The translations under genes were made by a program, and so were the position numbers. Shown in pieces: positions 17,171 to 27,019 of a stretch of 64,000 nt of DNA (position 1 is the first letter of the stretch; every line of letters begins with the position of its first letter). The DNA is from Marinomonas piezotolerans (GTDB lineage: Bacteria > Pseudomonadota > Gammaproteobacteria > Pseudomonadales > Marinomonadaceae), in NCBI RefSeq assembly GCF_003362755.1, contig NZ_QKRA01000002.1, positions 372,001 to 436,000 on the forward strand, written 5' to 3'. Under the pieces are notes generated by a model, which saw nothing but the letters and a program-made list of their open reading frames with translations, had not been told where the DNA came from and searched no databases.

Positions 17171-18133
17171 ATGAATCTCTTGTTAACTCGTAACTTAAGT
17201 AAAGTCGCATTGGCAGCACTAGTAGCATTACTAGCTGGTTGTCAGGGTGGTGTGCTTGACCCGAAAGGACAAATTGGTGTGATGGAGAAGGAGCTGATTA
17301 TTACAGCGACTGTCCTAATGCTGCTTGTCGTGGTTCCGGTTATTATCATGACACTTTACTTCGCATGGAAGTATCGCGAAGGTCGTGGTGAAGCTTACGA
17401 ACCAAAATGGTCACACTCCACTAAAATTGAAACCGTGGTATGGGCGATTCCAATTATCATCATCGTGATTCTTGGTGTTATTACCTACAAATCAACGCAT
17501 GCGTTGAACCCATACAAGCCAATTGAATCTGAAGAAGAGCCAATTACTGTCGAAGTGGTGTCTCTAAACTGGAAGTGGTTGTTTATTTACCCAGATCTTG
17601 GTATCGCAACGGTGAACGAGTTAGCGTTCCCAGCGAACGTTCCTTTGAACTTCAAGATTACGTCTGCCGGTACAATGAACTCATTCTTCATTCCACAGTT
17701 GGGATCTCAGATTTACTCAATGGCTGGCATGGAAACGAAACTTCACTTGATTGCCGATGAGCCAGGTACGTTTAAAGGTATTTCTGCAAACTACTCAGGC
17801 CATGGTTTTACAGGCATGAAGTTTGAAGCGATTGCTACGCCAACTCGCGAAGACTTCCAAGAGTGGGTTGAAATGGTTAAAGCTTCTGGCGAAGCGCTAA
17901 CAACAGAGCGCTACGAAGAGCTTGTTGAACCGACTGAATACCACCCAGTAGAGTACTTCGGTACTGTGAAAGATGGTTTGTACTTCGACATCATCTGGGA
18001 ATACATGGGAGATATGGGGCGTATCGATTTCTACGGTAAGCCTGAATACGGTGCGCAGCTACCTGAGGGTGTCATTCTTCCCCAGCGTGAGCCAAAAAGC
18101 ACTTCCCATGAAGCTGAGGAGGCCTCTCACTAA
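17171..18133 (+). CDS. cyoA: Cytochrome bo3 ubiquinol oxidase subunit II
   Basis: 320 residues, a lipoprotein: signal sequence with lipobox LLAGC (Cys at residue ~24). Two membrane helices follow (residues ~43-65 and ~90-108), then the periplasmic cupredoxin domain. The CuA ligands of cytochrome c oxidases are absent ([15 protein letters not shown] at the loop), which marks a quinol oxidase. [20 protein letters not shown] is typical of CyoA. First gene of cyoABCDE with an AGAGG ribosome site; the stop overlaps the cyoB start by one base. Confidence 0.95.
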   Translation: MNLLLTRNLSKVALAALVALLAGCQGGVLDPKGQIGVMEKELIITATVLMLLVVVPVIIMTLYFAWKYREGRGEAYEPKWSHSTKIETVVWAIPIIIIVILGVITYKSTHALNPYKPIESEEEPITVEVVSLNWKWLFIYPDLGIATVNELAFPANVPLNFKITSAGTMNSFFIPQLGSQIYSMAGMETKLHLIADEPGTFKGISANYSGHGFTGMKFEAIATPTREDFQEWVEMVKASGEALTTERYEELVEPTEYHPVEYFGTVKDGLYFDIIWEYMGDMGRIDFYGKPEYGAQLPEGVILPQREPKSTSHEAEEASH

Positions 18134-20109
18134 TGAATCTTCTAGGTAAATTGTCTTGGGACGCGATCCCATATGACCCGATAGTCCTAGGTACCCTTGC
18201 TGTTGTAGCAGTTGGTGGCGCGGCATTGTTCGTGTTCATGACGCTGGCTAAAAAGTGGGGCTGGCTATGGCGTGAATGGTTAACGTCTGTTGACCATAAA
18301 CGCTTGGGTATTATGTACATCATCCTAGCATTCGTAATGTTGATCCGTGGTTTTGCGGACGCCATTATGATGCGGACGCAACTTGCGGTGGCGACAAATG
18401 GCTCGGAAGGGTACCTCCCTCCGCACCATTATGACCAAATCTTCACGGCACACGGTGTCATCATGATCATCTTTATGGCGATGCCATTTATGATTGGTTT
18501 GATGAACATTATTTTGCCTCTGCAGATTGGTGCTCGCGACGTTGCATTTCCATTCCTGAACAACCTATCTTTCTGGTTGGCTGTGTCGGGTGCCTTGCTA
18601 GTAAACATCTCTCTAGGTCTTGGTGAATTCGCGATGACAGGTTGGGTAGCTTATCCGCCATTGTCGGGACTTGAATTCAGTCCAGGGGTGGGTGTCGACT
18701 ACTATATATGGGCGCTGCAGATATCCGGTATTGGTACAACGCTAACAGGCGTTAACTTCTTAGTGACAGTACTTAAGATGCGTGCGCCAGGTATGAAGTT
18801 GATGGACATGCCTATCTTTACTTGGACCTGTACTTGGGCCAACGTATTGATCGTTGCATCGTTCCCGATTCTGACTGCTGCGCTAGCCATGCTAACGCTT
18901 GACCGCTACTTGGATTTCCATTTCTTCACGAACGATGCCGGCGGGAACTCGATGATGTACATCAACTTGTTCTGGGCTTGGGGTCACCCTGAAGTATATA
19001 TCCTTGTATTGCCTGCATTCGGTATCTTCTCTGAGATCGTTTCGACGTTCACTGGTAAGCGCTTGTTTGGTTACAAGTCGATGGTTTACGCATCGGGTGC
19101 GATTTCCATCCTTGGTTTCATCGTATGGTTGCACCACTTCTTTACGATGGGCTCGAGTGCAAGCGTCAACGCGTTCTTTGGTATCATGACGATGATCATC
19201 GCGATCCCGACGGGTGTGAAGCTATTCAACTGGTTATTCACCATGTACAAAGGGCGTATCCGCCTTGAAGTGCCTATGTTGTGGACCATTGGCTTCATTA
19301 TCCTGTTCTCGATCGGTGGTATGACGGGCGTTCTTTTGGCTGTACCAGGTGCGGACTACGTGCTGCATAACAGCTTGTTCTTGATTGCTCACTTCCATAA
19401 CACGATCATCGCAGGTGCGGTATTCGGTTACCTTGCAGGCTTTACTTTCTGGTTCCCGAAAGCAATGGGCTTCCATCTAGATCCTAAGTACGGAAAGATA
19501 TCTTTCTGGTGCTGGTCTGTTGGTTTCTTGTTAGCGTTTATGCCACTTTATGTTCTTGGTTTCCTAGGTATGACTCGTCGTCTAAACCACACGGATAACC
19601 CAGACTGGAACATCTGGTTGTACATCGCAGCAGTCGGTGCGTTCGTTATTGCAATTGGTATCGCAGCTCAGTTTGTTCAACTGTTCCTTGGCTTTAAGAA
19701 CAAAGACAAGAACTTGGACAAAACAGGTGACCCATGGAATGGTCACACTCTTGAATGGTCATTGGCATCTCCTCCACAGTTCTACAACTTTGCGAAGATT
19801 CCGCATGTTGAAGACATTGATGCGTTCACTGACATGAAAGAGAAAGGCACTGCGTACCAGCGTCACGCGAGCTACGAGCCTATCCACATGCCAAGCAACA
19901 CCAATGCAGGTCCAATCATGGGTCTATTAGCGACAGCTTTAGGCTTTGCTTTGATCTGGCATATCTGGTGGTTAGCGGGTGCAAGCTTCATCGGCTTGAT
20001 CGTTGCCTTTATCTGTCGTGCGTACGCAAGTAATACTGATTACTACGTACAGCCTGATGAAGTAGCACGTATCGAGAATGAACACTTAGATAACGTGGCG
20101 AAGGGGTAA
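18133..20109 (+). CDS. cyoB: Cytochrome bo3 ubiquinol oxidase subunit I
   Basis: 658 residues with about 15 membrane helices. The low-spin haem His is in [16 protein letters not shown]. The CuB/haem o3 site is [15 protein letters not shown] (His-Tyr pair) plus WLHHFF, and [15 protein letters not shown] carries the two haem-ligand histidines. It reduces oxygen to water with electrons from ubiquinol and pumps protons across the inner membrane. The long N- and C-terminal helices and the C-terminal domain are those of CyoB, not of cytochrome c oxidases. Confidence 0.97.
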   Translation: MNLLGKLSWDAIPYDPIVLGTLAVVAVGGAALFVFMTLAKKWGWLWREWLTSVDHKRLGIMYIILAFVMLIRGFADAIMMRTQLAVATNGSEGYLPPHHYDQIFTAHGVIMIIFMAMPFMIGLMNIILPLQIGARDVAFPFLNNLSFWLAVSGALLVNISLGLGEFAMTGWVAYPPLSGLEFSPGVGVDYYIWALQISGIGTTLTGVNFLVTVLKMRAPGMKLMDMPIFTWTCTWANVLIVASFPILTAALAMLTLDRYLDFHFFTNDAGGNSMMYINLFWAWGHPEVYILVLPAFGIFSEIVSTFTGKRLFGYKSMVYASGAISILGFIVWLHHFFTMGSSASVNAFFGIMTMIIAIPTGVKLFNWLFTMYKGRIRLEVPMLWTIGFIILFSIGGMTGVLLAVPGADYVLHNSLFLIAHFHNTIIAGAVFGYLAGFTFWFPKAMGFHLDPKYGKISFWCWSVGFLLAFMPLYVLGFLGMTRRLNHTDNPDWNIWLYIAAVGAFVIAIGIAAQFVQLFLGFKNKDKNLDKTGDPWNGHTLEWSLASPPQFYNFAKIPHVEDIDAFTDMKEKGTAYQRHASYEPIHMPSNTNAGPIMGLLATALGFALIWHIWWLAGASFIGLIVAFICRAYASNTDYYVQPDEVARIENEHLDNVAKG

Positions 20110-20111
20110 TC

Positions 20112-20720
20112 ATGAGTACTTCTGCAACAGCGCATCACGATGCGCACCATGACGAACACCACGATACCGGACGTAATACTACGTTAGGTTTCTGGATCTA
20201 CCTGATGACTGACTGTATTTTGTTCTCGTGTTTCTTCGCGACCTATGCAGTCTTGTTCATGAACACGGCAGGTGGTGTTTCTGGTAAAGATATTTTTGAT
20301 CTAGATCTGATCGCAGGCGGTACTGCTGCATTATTGTTGAGCTCGATTACTTTCGGCTTCGCAATGATCAGCGCGTACAAGCAAAACAAAGGTGGCGTGC
20401 TATTTTGGTTGGCTGTGACCTTCTTGTTTGGCGCAACCTTTATCGCGATTGAGCTTTATGAGTTCAACCACTTGATCCATGCAGGTCACGGTCCAAGTGC
20501 TAGTGCTTTCTTAACAGCGTTCTTCTCGCTGGTTGGTTTGCACGGTTTACACGTAACTGCGGGTCTACTTTGGATTACAGTTATGTTTATCGATGTTGCT
20601 AAGCGCGGTCTTCCTGACCGCACTGTGACTCGCTTAGGTTGCCTAAGCTTGTTCTGGCACTTCTTAGACGTAATCTGGATCTGTGTATTCTCTTTCGTCT
20701 ACCTAATGGGAGCTATGTAA
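20112..20720 (+). CDS. cyoC: Cytochrome bo3 ubiquinol oxidase subunit III
   Basis: 202 residues with five membrane helices. The His-rich N terminus ([15 protein letters not shown]) precedes [25 protein letters not shown], the conserved start of Cyo[20 protein letters not shown] and [18 protein letters not shown] complete the family pattern. A structural subunit of the oxidase without redox centres. Starts 2 bp after cyoB and ends directly at cyoD. Confidence 0.96.
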   Translation: MSTSATAHHDAHHDEHHDTGRNTTLGFWIYLMTDCILFSCFFATYAVLFMNTAGGVSGKDIFDLDLIAGGTAALLLSSITFGFAMISAYKQNKGGVLFWLAVTFLFGATFIAIELYEFNHLIHAGHGPSASAFLTAFFSLVGLHGLHVTAGLLWITVMFIDVAKRGLPDRTVTRLGCLSLFWHFLDVIWICVFSFVYLMGAM

Positions 20721-21044
20721 ATGAGTCAACATGATCAAGATGCGCATTCTCACGGTAGCGTAAGCTCTTACGTAGTCGGCTTTGTATTGTCTGTTATCCT
20801 GACTGTTATTCCATTTTGGGCAGTGATGACAAGTGCTTTTGACCGTGCCACGTTGTTTGCGGTTATCGTTGTAACCGCAGTGGTTCAGATCATTGTGCAC
20901 TTAAAGTACTTCTTGCACCTAAACTTCACTAAAGAAGGCAAGATCGATACATTGTCGTTTATCTTTACAGCCATCGTTATCGTAATGGTCGTAGGTCTAT
21001 CTATATGGATTATCTACGAATCTGTTCTGATGATGATGTACTAG
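20721..21044 (+). CDS. cyoD: Cytochrome bo3 ubiquinol oxidase subunit IV
   Basis: 107 residues with three membrane helices (about 15-37, 43-63, 76-100). SYVVGFVLSVILTVIPFWAVM and VVQIIVHLKYFLHLNF are family hallmarks. The subunit helps assemble the CuB site in subunit I. The start codon follows the cyoC stop without a gap. Confidence 0.94.
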   Translation: MSQHDQDAHSHGSVSSYVVGFVLSVILTVIPFWAVMTSAFDRATLFAVIVVTAVVQIIVHLKYFLHLNFTKEGKIDTLSFIFTAIVIVMVVGLSIWIIYESVLMMMY

Positions 21045-21056
21045 GCGAAGAAGCGT

Positions 21057-21992
21057 ATGTTTAAGCGGATCTCATCGTCGCAAAAGCCAGAGCAACATAG
21101 TGTGTTTGACCGTTACGTAAAGGTAACTAAGCCGGGCATCATTATGGGGAATTTGATCTCCGTGGCGGGGGGGTATTTCCTCGCCGCTCGCGGTGACATC
21201 GATTGGGTGCTGATGCTGGTGACTATCATTGGATTGTCATTGGTTGTCGCCTCTGGTTGTGCGATCAACAACTGCATCGATCGTGATATTGATGCGAAGA
21301 TGCAACGTACTCGTAACCGCGTAACAGTTACTGGTGAAATGTCGCTTAAAGCGGCGTTGGCACACGGACTGGTACTAGGCGTGGTTGGGTTTGGTTTACT
21401 TGCGTACTTCACGAATGAAGTGGCTGTGTTCTTTGCAGCATTTGGCTATTTCGTGTACGTAGGTCTTTACAGCCTGTACTTTAAACGCAATTCGGTTTAC
21501 GGCACGTTGATCGGTAGTTTGTCTGGCGCAGTACCACCAGTGGTGGGTTACTGTGCCGTGACAGGCCAGTTTGATGCAGGTGCGGCGATTTTGTTGGTAA
21601 TGTTTAGTATTTGGCAAATGCCTCATTCTTATGCCATTGCCATTTTCCGCTACAAAGACTACGCGGCGGCAGGTATTCCTGTGCTGCCAGTGGCTGAAGG
21701 CATTCAAAAAGCGAAACACCACATAGTATTGTGGATCGCTGTGTTTGCTATTGCAGCAGCAATGCTGCCACTTACTGGTTACGTCGGTGTTGGGTTTATG
21801 GTTGTTGCGGCGTCTACTAGTCTTTGGTGGCTAGGTATGGCGTTGAAAGGGTATCGTCAAGGTGTTGATGTGAATCGTTGGGCGCGTCAAGTGTTCTTCT
21901 TCTCCATCATTACGGTGACGGCACTAAGCATTACCATGGCCCTCGACTTTCGTGCAGTAGGGCCTGATTATTTGGTCATGCTGTCGCACTAA
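21057..21992 (+). CDS. cyoE: Protohaem IX farnesyltransferase (haem O synthase)
   Basis: 311 residues, a UbiA-type prenyltransferase with about nine membrane helices. The first Asp-rich motif is [18 protein letters not shown] (residues ~75-92), and the second conserved region is [26 protein letters not shown]. It adds a farnesyl group to haem b to make the haem o needed by CyoB. It follows cyoD by 12 bp and is followed by a strong terminator, so the operon is complete as cyoABCDE. Confidence 0.96.
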   Translation: MFKRISSSQKPEQHSVFDRYVKVTKPGIIMGNLISVAGGYFLAARGDIDWVLMLVTIIGLSLVVASGCAINNCIDRDIDAKMQRTRNRVTVTGEMSLKAALAHGLVLGVVGFGLLAYFTNEVAVFFAAFGYFVYVGLYSLYFKRNSVYGTLIGSLSGAVPPVVGYCAVTGQFDAGAAILLVMFSIWQMPHSYAIAIFRYKDYAAAGIPVLPVAEGIQKAKHHIVLWIAVFAIAAAMLPLTGYVGVGFMVVAASTSLWWLGMALKGYRQGVDVNRWARQVFFFSIITVTALSITMALDFRAVGPDYLVMLSH

Positions 21993-22015
21993 GCTGACTG
22001 CCGTTCGCTCAGAAC

Positions 22016-22051
22016 AAAAATGCCCCGCTGGGAAACCAGCGGGGCATTTTT
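22016..22051 (+). terminator. Intrinsic terminator of cyoABCDE
   Basis: TGCCCCGCTGG (22021-22031) pairs with CCAGCGGGGCA (22036-22046) around a GAAA loop, with flanking A and T runs on the two sides. The symmetric A/T flanks let it work in both directions, ending cyoE on the plus strand and the reductase gene (22075) on the minus strand. Confidence 0.92.
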
Positions 22052-22074
22052 TATATGAAAACTAAGAAGCCGCC

Positions 22075-23067
22075 CTACAGTTCAACGATCAGTTTGCCTT
22101 GGTTTTCACCTTTGAATAGCAAGTTGATGCCTTCGGGCGCAGAGTCTAATCCTTTTAAAATGTGTGCACGGTAAGTTAATTCGCCTTTGGCAAGCATGCC
22201 ACCTAGTGCTTGGCCGTATTCGCTAATACGATGGAAGTGGTCGGGCATAGTAAAGCCTTGAATCATCAGACGTTTTTTAATGATATTGATCCAGCTCGGG
22301 CCTGGTGCAGGTTCTGTTTTATTGTATTCTGCGATCATACCGCATACGGCGATGCGCCCATGCGCATTCATTGCGTTGTAGATTGGTGCTTGAGCAATAC
22401 CACCTGTGTTTTCAAAGAAAAGGTCGATTCCCTCGTTAGCAACCGCCGCAAGTTGCTGCTCAAAATCAGCATCTTTGTAATTTAATGCATGATCAAATTT
22501 GAGTTCATCTTTTAGCCATGTGCATTTTTCTTCTGAACCAGCAATGCCAATGACTGTCAGGCCTTTGTTTTTCGCCATTTGGCCGACCAGTGAACCAACC
22601 GAGCCAGCGGCGGCGGTGATGGCGATGGTTTGTCCCGCTTCTGGTTTCAACACTTCAAACAAACCGTGGTAGGCGGTAATGCCTGGCAGTGCGATCACAC
22701 TTAATACTGCCTCTGCGGGTATATCATCGGGCAACTTATTCAGCCCTTGACCATTTGATACGGCGTATTCGGTTAACCCCATCAGGCCTATGACACGAGT
22801 ACCTTCTGGGAAGTCGTCATTGTTTGACTGGACAACATAGCCTATACCGCTGGCTCGCATTGTCGCACCAATATCGACGGGGGGGATGTAGCTGTTTGGG
22901 TCTGCACTCATCCAGCCTCTCATGGCAGGGTCAAGTGACACGTGAGAAAGCTTGACGAGTACTTCTCCTGCCGAGATGGTGGGAATGTCCTCTCGCACGC
23001 TTGTGAATAAATCAGGTGTAATGTCGGTCTCAGGACGACCAGCTAATAGTATCTTTTGATAGGTCAT
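22075..23067 (-). CDS. NADP-dependent MDR-family reductase (CurA / LTB4-dehydrogenase type)
   Basis: 330 residues from the ATG at 23067 (MTYQKILLAGRPETD), which matches the conserved start of this family; an in-frame ATG at 23103 adds 12 residues. It is a zinc-free medium-chain dehydrogenase. DPAMRGWMS, the nucleotide-binding AAGSVGSLVGQMAKNKGLTV, and the family motif FENTGGIAQAPIYNAMNAHGRIAVCG are visible. Such enzymes reduce carbon-carbon double bonds of enones, alkenals or curcumin-like compounds with NADPH. It is a single gene between two terminators. Confidence 0.88.
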   Translation of the reverse strand: MTYQKILLAGRPETDITPDLFTSVREDIPTISAGEVLVKLSHVSLDPAMRGWMSADPNSYIPPVDIGATMRASGIGYVVQSNNDDFPEGTRVIGLMGLTEYAVSNGQGLNKLPDDIPAEAVLSVIALPGITAYHGLFEVLKPEAGQTIAITAAAGSVGSLVGQMAKNKGLTVIGIAGSEEKCTWLKDELKFDHALNYKDADFEQQLAAVANEGIDLFFENTGGIAQAPIYNAMNAHGRIAVCGMIAEYNKTEPAPGPSWINIIKKRLMIQGFTMPDHFHRISEYGQALGGMLAKGELTYRAHILKGLDSAPEGINLLFKGENQGKLIVEL

Positions 23068-23201
23068 TTGGATTGCTCGAATGATGTATGTGGCAGAGAT
23101 CATAATTCAAAGCTGACTGTTTGGTTAGTATTTGAAAGCAGCTTGACTTGCATTTGCAGATTTAATGCATGGAGCTCGTTTTTCAACGAGACATTAAAAA
23201 G

Positions 23202-23224
23202 CCCGCCTAAGGCTATTAGGCGGG
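23202..23224 (-). terminator. Intrinsic terminator after the NCS1 permease gene
   Basis: CCCGCCTAA (23202-23210) pairs with TTAGGCGGG (23216-23224) around a 5-base loop. On the minus strand the stem is followed by CTTTTTAA, so it ends transcription of the permease gene at 23270. A second small hairpin (CTCGTT/AACGAG, 23175-23190) lies just beyond. Confidence 0.8.
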
Positions 23225-23269
23225 AAAACAGTTGAACAGCAGGTGTTAGGGATACCTGCTGGAGGAGGA

Positions 23270-24709
23270 TTAGTTTTGCTCAGCCAGATCTAGGTTATGC
23301 AAAGCTAGACGCTCAGGTTCCATCAAATAACGGTATAGGAAAGCCGCAGTTAGGCCACCAATAAACAGCGCATAGTTTGCAAGCGCCGTAAATACGAAGC
23401 TACAGAATATGGCTACGAGCCCCGCGATGACCAACGCATAAACACTTTTTTTATTGACGCCATTGTCGTACCAGTAAAGACCTTGTTTAGACTCGGTATA
23501 CAGTGATTCGATATCGATCTTGCCTTTCTTAATGAAAAAATAATCGGCAATAATGATGCCGTACAATGGACCAATCATCGCGGCTAGTACGTCGACGGTA
23601 TAGTGGATCACTTCGGGGTTATTAAATAAGTTCCATGGCATAAGCAATACTGAGCCAAATGCAGCAATAAAACCGCCGGTTTTGAAGCTGATCTTTTGCG
23701 GAGATACGTTGGAGAAATCAAACGCGGGGGCAACAAAGTTGGCCACGATGTTGATGCCAACCGTTGCAAAGATAAAGGTCATTGCACCTAATACGGTAAT
23801 CATGCCTGAATCAAGACGTTTAACTGTTTCCACTGGATCTGTGATCATCTCGCCAAATACTGGTATCGAAGCCGACACAATGACAACACTGAAAACAGAG
23901 AAAAGAATGAAGTTAAATGGAAGACCCAGAAGGTTACCGAATTTGAGTTGTTTGTAGCTGCTGCAGTATCGAGAAAAGTCGCTAAAGTTTAAGGTAGGGC
24001 CAGCAAAGTAGCCTGCTACCAAAGCAATCGCGATGAGCATTTGGGTTAGGGCATCCATACCAGAAAGGCTCGCATCACCCAGTGTGAAGCTAATATTGTC
24101 CCAACCAGCGAGATTAACCATATATATACACAGCGCAAACATGGCAACGTAAATCAGTGGGCCAGACCAATCGATAACTTTACGAATCATATCCATACCG
24201 AACATGAAGACAACGCCTTGAATGATCCACATCGCCGAGAAACCAATCCAGCCTAGGTAAGACAGTCCTAAGAAGCTATCGTCAGCTAAGGTTTCCATAT
24301 TTGGGAAAAAGTAGAGGAGAAGAATAATAAATGAGCTGGAAGCAAGAAAGGTTTGGATGCCGTACCACACGACAGCAATCAAACCACGAATCACGGCGGG
24401 TATATTGGCTCCAAATACACCAAATGACATCCGTGCTATAACAGGAAACGGAGCGCCTGCTTTTTGACCAGGTTTGCCCATTAAGTTAGCAAATAATAAC
24501 ACAATGGTAATACCGAGCAGTAAGCTGATAAACACTTGTATGCCGTTTAAGCCTAGGGCAAATAAGCTGGCTGCAAACACATAGCCACCGACACTGTGTA
24601 CATCCGACATCCAGAACGCAAAAATACTATACCACCCCCACTTTTGCTCTTTATCGGGTTGTAGATCTGCATTACTGAGTCGAGGGCTGACGGGTAATTG
24701 AGGTTTCAT
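23270..24709 (-). CDS. NCS1-family purine/hydantoin permease (probable allantoin transporter)
   Basis: 479 residues, about 12 membrane helices, nucleobase:cation symporter-1 family. WGWYSIFAFWMSDVHSVGGY, PVIARMSFGVFGANIPA, VWYGIQTFLAS and AGYFAGPTLNFSDFSRY are the conserved blocks around the substrate and sodium sites. The family takes up uracil, cytosine, hydantoins or allantoin. Its divergent GntR regulator, the racemase remnant and puuE make allantoin the likeliest substrate (inference). TTGTATACAA sites lie between it and the regulator. Confidence 0.88.
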   Translation of the reverse strand: MKPQLPVSPRLSNADLQPDKEQKWGWYSIFAFWMSDVHSVGGYVFAASLFALGLNGIQVFISLLLGITIVLLFANLMGKPGQKAGAPFPVIARMSFGVFGANIPAVIRGLIAVVWYGIQTFLASSSFIILLLYFFPNMETLADDSFLGLSYLGWIGFSAMWIIQGVVFMFGMDMIRKVIDWSGPLIYVAMFALCIYMVNLAGWDNISFTLGDASLSGMDALTQMLIAIALVAGYFAGPTLNFSDFSRYCSSYKQLKFGNLLGLPFNFILFSVFSVVIVSASIPVFGEMITDPVETVKRLDSGMITVLGAMTFIFATVGINIVANFVAPAFDFSNVSPQKISFKTGGFIAAFGSVLLMPWNLFNNPEVIHYTVDVLAAMIGPLYGIIIADYFFIKKGKIDIESLYTESKQGLYWYDNGVNKKSVYALVIAGLVAIFCSFVFTALANYALFIGGLTAAFLYRYLMEPERLALHNLDLAEQN

Positions 24710-24728
24710 TGTGCTGTCCCTTTATTGG

Positions 24729-24965
24729 TTGTATACAATAATTGAATACAAAAGGTGTGCCAATAATGGAAACGATGGTTTCGTTGTTTTGAGGTGTGAA
24801 ACATTTGATTCTAAGGGCGCGTACGCACTAATAGATGGCACTGAATGTTAAATATGTTCTTTGATTGTGCACAAAACCCAAGGGGATTTTATTGGATGTC
24901 TAAATAAAGCAGTCATGTTATATTTGAAGTTATGTATACGAATGCATCGGAATAATTGTATACGA
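24729..24965. promoter_or_regulatory. Repeated TTGTATACAA-like operators between permease and GntR genes
   Basis: A perfect palindrome TTGTATACAA at 24729-24738, close variants TTGAATACAA at 24742-24751 and TTGTATACGA at 24956-24965, and ATGTATACGA at 24932-24941 flank the two divergent start codons. FCD-type GntR regulators commonly bind short TTGT-ACAA palindromes, so these are probable sites for the neighbouring regulator. Their location next to both genes suggests control of both permease and regulator. Confidence 0.6.
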
Positions 24966-24985
24966 TTTTGAAAGGCAGAATTGAT

Positions 24986-25651
24986 ATGTCGAATGACGAA
25001 AAAATTTATCAAAAAATATTGAAAGCTATTGTCGAGCATCAATTACCACCAGGTGCTCGGTTGCCTGAAGATCGGCTGTCAGAAGCATTTGGCGTAAGTC
25101 GAACTGGCATTCGTAAGGTTCTACAGCGGCTAGCCCTTGAGCACTTTGTTGTGATCGCACGTAATAAAGGTGCGCAAGTGAACCACCCCAGTGAGGACGA
25201 AGCACTGGAAGTTCTAGACAGCCGGATTTTGATTGAGCCGCAATTGATCGCAAGCTTACAGCGTCATTGGAATAAAGAGTACTCAGAATACTTTCGAGAC
25301 TTAGTAGAAGACGAACACCAAGCCGAACATGATGGAGACATGGCGACACAAATCCAAGCCACAGCGCGCTTTCACTATGAGCTCGCCAAAATAGCGGGCA
25401 ATGGAGTTTTGGCAGCGTTTGTTGAGCAATTGTGTTACCGCTCATCGTTGGTCATTGCCGCCTACGGGACACGCAGTAGCGTGAGTTGTGATTGTGGCGA
25501 TCATGCTCAGCTCATTGAGCTTCTAGACCAAAACGATACACAAAAAGCGCAACAATGGATGGCCGATCACCTACAAACCATCAAACACTCTCTTGTGTTG
25601 GAAAGTCAGGAAGAGCAGTTGATTGATTTTCAAAGGCTGTTTTCAGAATAG
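24986..25651 (+). CDS. GntR/FCD-family regulator of allantoin genes
   Basis: 221 residues from the ATG at 24986 (MSNDEKIYQKILKAI), preceded by AAAGGCAGA. An N-terminal winged HTH (LPPGARLPEDRLSEAFGVSRTGIRKVLQRLALE) is followed by an all-helical FCD effector domain with metal/ligand residues (ARFHYELAKIAGNG, CGDHAQLIELL). It is divergent from the NCS1 permease and upstream of puuE. A repressor relieved by allantoin or a related ureide would fit, but the effector is not visible. Confidence 0.86.
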   Translation: MSNDEKIYQKILKAIVEHQLPPGARLPEDRLSEAFGVSRTGIRKVLQRLALEHFVVIARNKGAQVNHPSEDEALEVLDSRILIEPQLIASLQRHWNKEYSEYFRDLVEDEHQAEHDGDMATQIQATARFHYELAKIAGNGVLAAFVEQLCYRSSLVIAAYGTRSSVSCDCGDHAQLIELLDQNDTQKAQQWMADHLQTIKHSLVLESQEEQLIDFQRLFSE

Positions 25652-25752
25652 GAACGATTCATGCTAGTGCAGCTATAAACCCAATCATTGAGGGTGTCGT
25701 GGCAGCGGCTTTGCACTCGCTAGACCTAAAGACCTCTAAGGTGGGTCAGTAA
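25651..25752 (+). pseudogene. C-terminal remnant of an allantoin/hydantoin racemase
   Basis: In the gap between the GntR gene and puuE, a frame ending at 25750-25752 reads GTIHASAAINPIIEGVVAAA then LHSLDLKTSKVGQ. This resembles the C terminus of hydantoin/allantoin racemases (Asp/Glu racemase superfamily), which usually end with a P-I-x-G-V-V-A-A segment and a LGLKTSK-G tail. There is no start codon or upstream remainder; the frame overlaps the end of the regulator gene. In Klebsiella, HpxA (racemase) and HpxB (allantoinase) are neighbours, so position supports the identification. Called from memory of the family. Confidence 0.5.
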
Positions 25753-25821
25753 GCGTGCCAATGGACAAGTCATTTGTAGGCCGTTCTGAGCATTGGAATC
25801 GTTAGTTAAGGGATCTTTTAA

Positions 25822-26757
25822 ATGAAGCATTATTTAGAACGAGATTATGCCGGATACGGCCGAACTCAAGTGCCAGTGGTTGAGTGGCCTAATAACGCGC
25901 GTATCGCACTGCAATTTGTACTGAATTTTGAAGAAGGTGGCGAAAATTGCGTGTTGCATGGAGATGAGCATGCAGAAACGTTTTTGTCAGAAATCTTTGG
26001 CGCGCAGCCGTTTAAAGATCGTCATATGAGTATGGAGTCGCTTTATGAATATGGCTCGCGAAACGGCGTATGGCGCATCCTAAATGAATTTGAACGACGC
26101 GGATTACCGCTTTCTGTGTTCGCAATCGCCACTGCGTTACAGCGCAATCCAGAGGTTGCCAAGGCATTTGTCGACGGAGGGCATGAGCTCGTTTGTCATG
26201 GCCTAAAATGGATTCATTATCAAGAAATGCCAATCGAAGAAGAGCGCGAGCATATGCGAGAAGCGCTACGAATTATCGAAGAGGTGACTGGTGTTGCGCC
26301 GATGGGCTGGTACACAGGGCGAGACTCGCCCAATACGCGTACTTTGGTGGCGGAGCAGCCGCAGCTGAAATACGATTCGGATAATTACGGGGATGATTTG
26401 CCCTATTGGGTTGAGGTGCCGCATCACGATGATCCAAGCACAACCAAACCTCATTTGATTGTTCCTTACACCTTGGATTGTAATGACATGCGATTTGCAT
26501 CGCCTTATGGTTTCAGTCATGGCGATGAGTTTTTTCAATATCTAAGAGATAACTTTGATTGTTTGTATGAGGAAGGGGCTACTACGCCCAAGATGATGTC
26601 TATTGGGATGCATTGCCGAACACTAGGTAAACCCGCTCGATTTACCGCGCTCAAACGCTTTCTTGATTACGTGCAATCGCATGAGGGTGTTTGGATCGCA
26701 CGACGGGGTGATATTGCTCAACATTGGATCGATAATCATCCACCCGAGGGCTATTAG
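25822..26757 (+). CDS. puuE: Allantoinase of the polysaccharide-deacetylase fold (PuuE/HpxB type)
   Basis: 311 residues. The NodB-like fold is adapted to allantoin: LQFVLNFEEGGENCVLHGDEHAE near the N terminus, YEYGSRNGVWRILNEFERRGLPLSVFAI, GGHELVCHGLKWIHY and GWYTGRDSPNTRTLV are hallmark blocks. It hydrolyses allantoin to allantoate without metal, in place of the amidohydrolase-type AllB. It forms a small locus with the NCS1 permease and the GntR regulator. Downstream enzymes of the pathway are encoded at 52568-55032. Confidence 0.92.
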   Translation: MKHYLERDYAGYGRTQVPVVEWPNNARIALQFVLNFEEGGENCVLHGDEHAETFLSEIFGAQPFKDRHMSMESLYEYGSRNGVWRILNEFERRGLPLSVFAIATALQRNPEVAKAFVDGGHELVCHGLKWIHYQEMPIEEEREHMREALRIIEEVTGVAPMGWYTGRDSPNTRTLVAEQPQLKYDSDNYGDDLPYWVEVPHHDDPSTTKPHLIVPYTLDCNDMRFASPYGFSHGDEFFQYLRDNFDCLYEEGATTPKMMSIGMHCRTLGKPARFTALKRFLDYVQSHEGVWIARRGDIAQHWIDNHPPEGY

Positions 26758-27019
26758 CGTAATCGAGTGTCGGTTGGCTGTAGTAAAAAATTCTAAAATT
26801 GTCGCAAATCTTCTATACAAAAAATGTTGTTAATGCGAATACTCAATACTTATGATGGAATAGTTTCATTTTTTGGATGTCGGAACACTGCTTCTGTGGC
26901 GAGCGTTTGAACAGTGTCGCTGCTTAGAGGTTCGCGTTCGGTTGTTTTTGGGCGGGGCAATGACAAACAGCTGCTGTGACATCAAGATAACAATATTGGT
27001 AATACATAGAGGTGATTAG

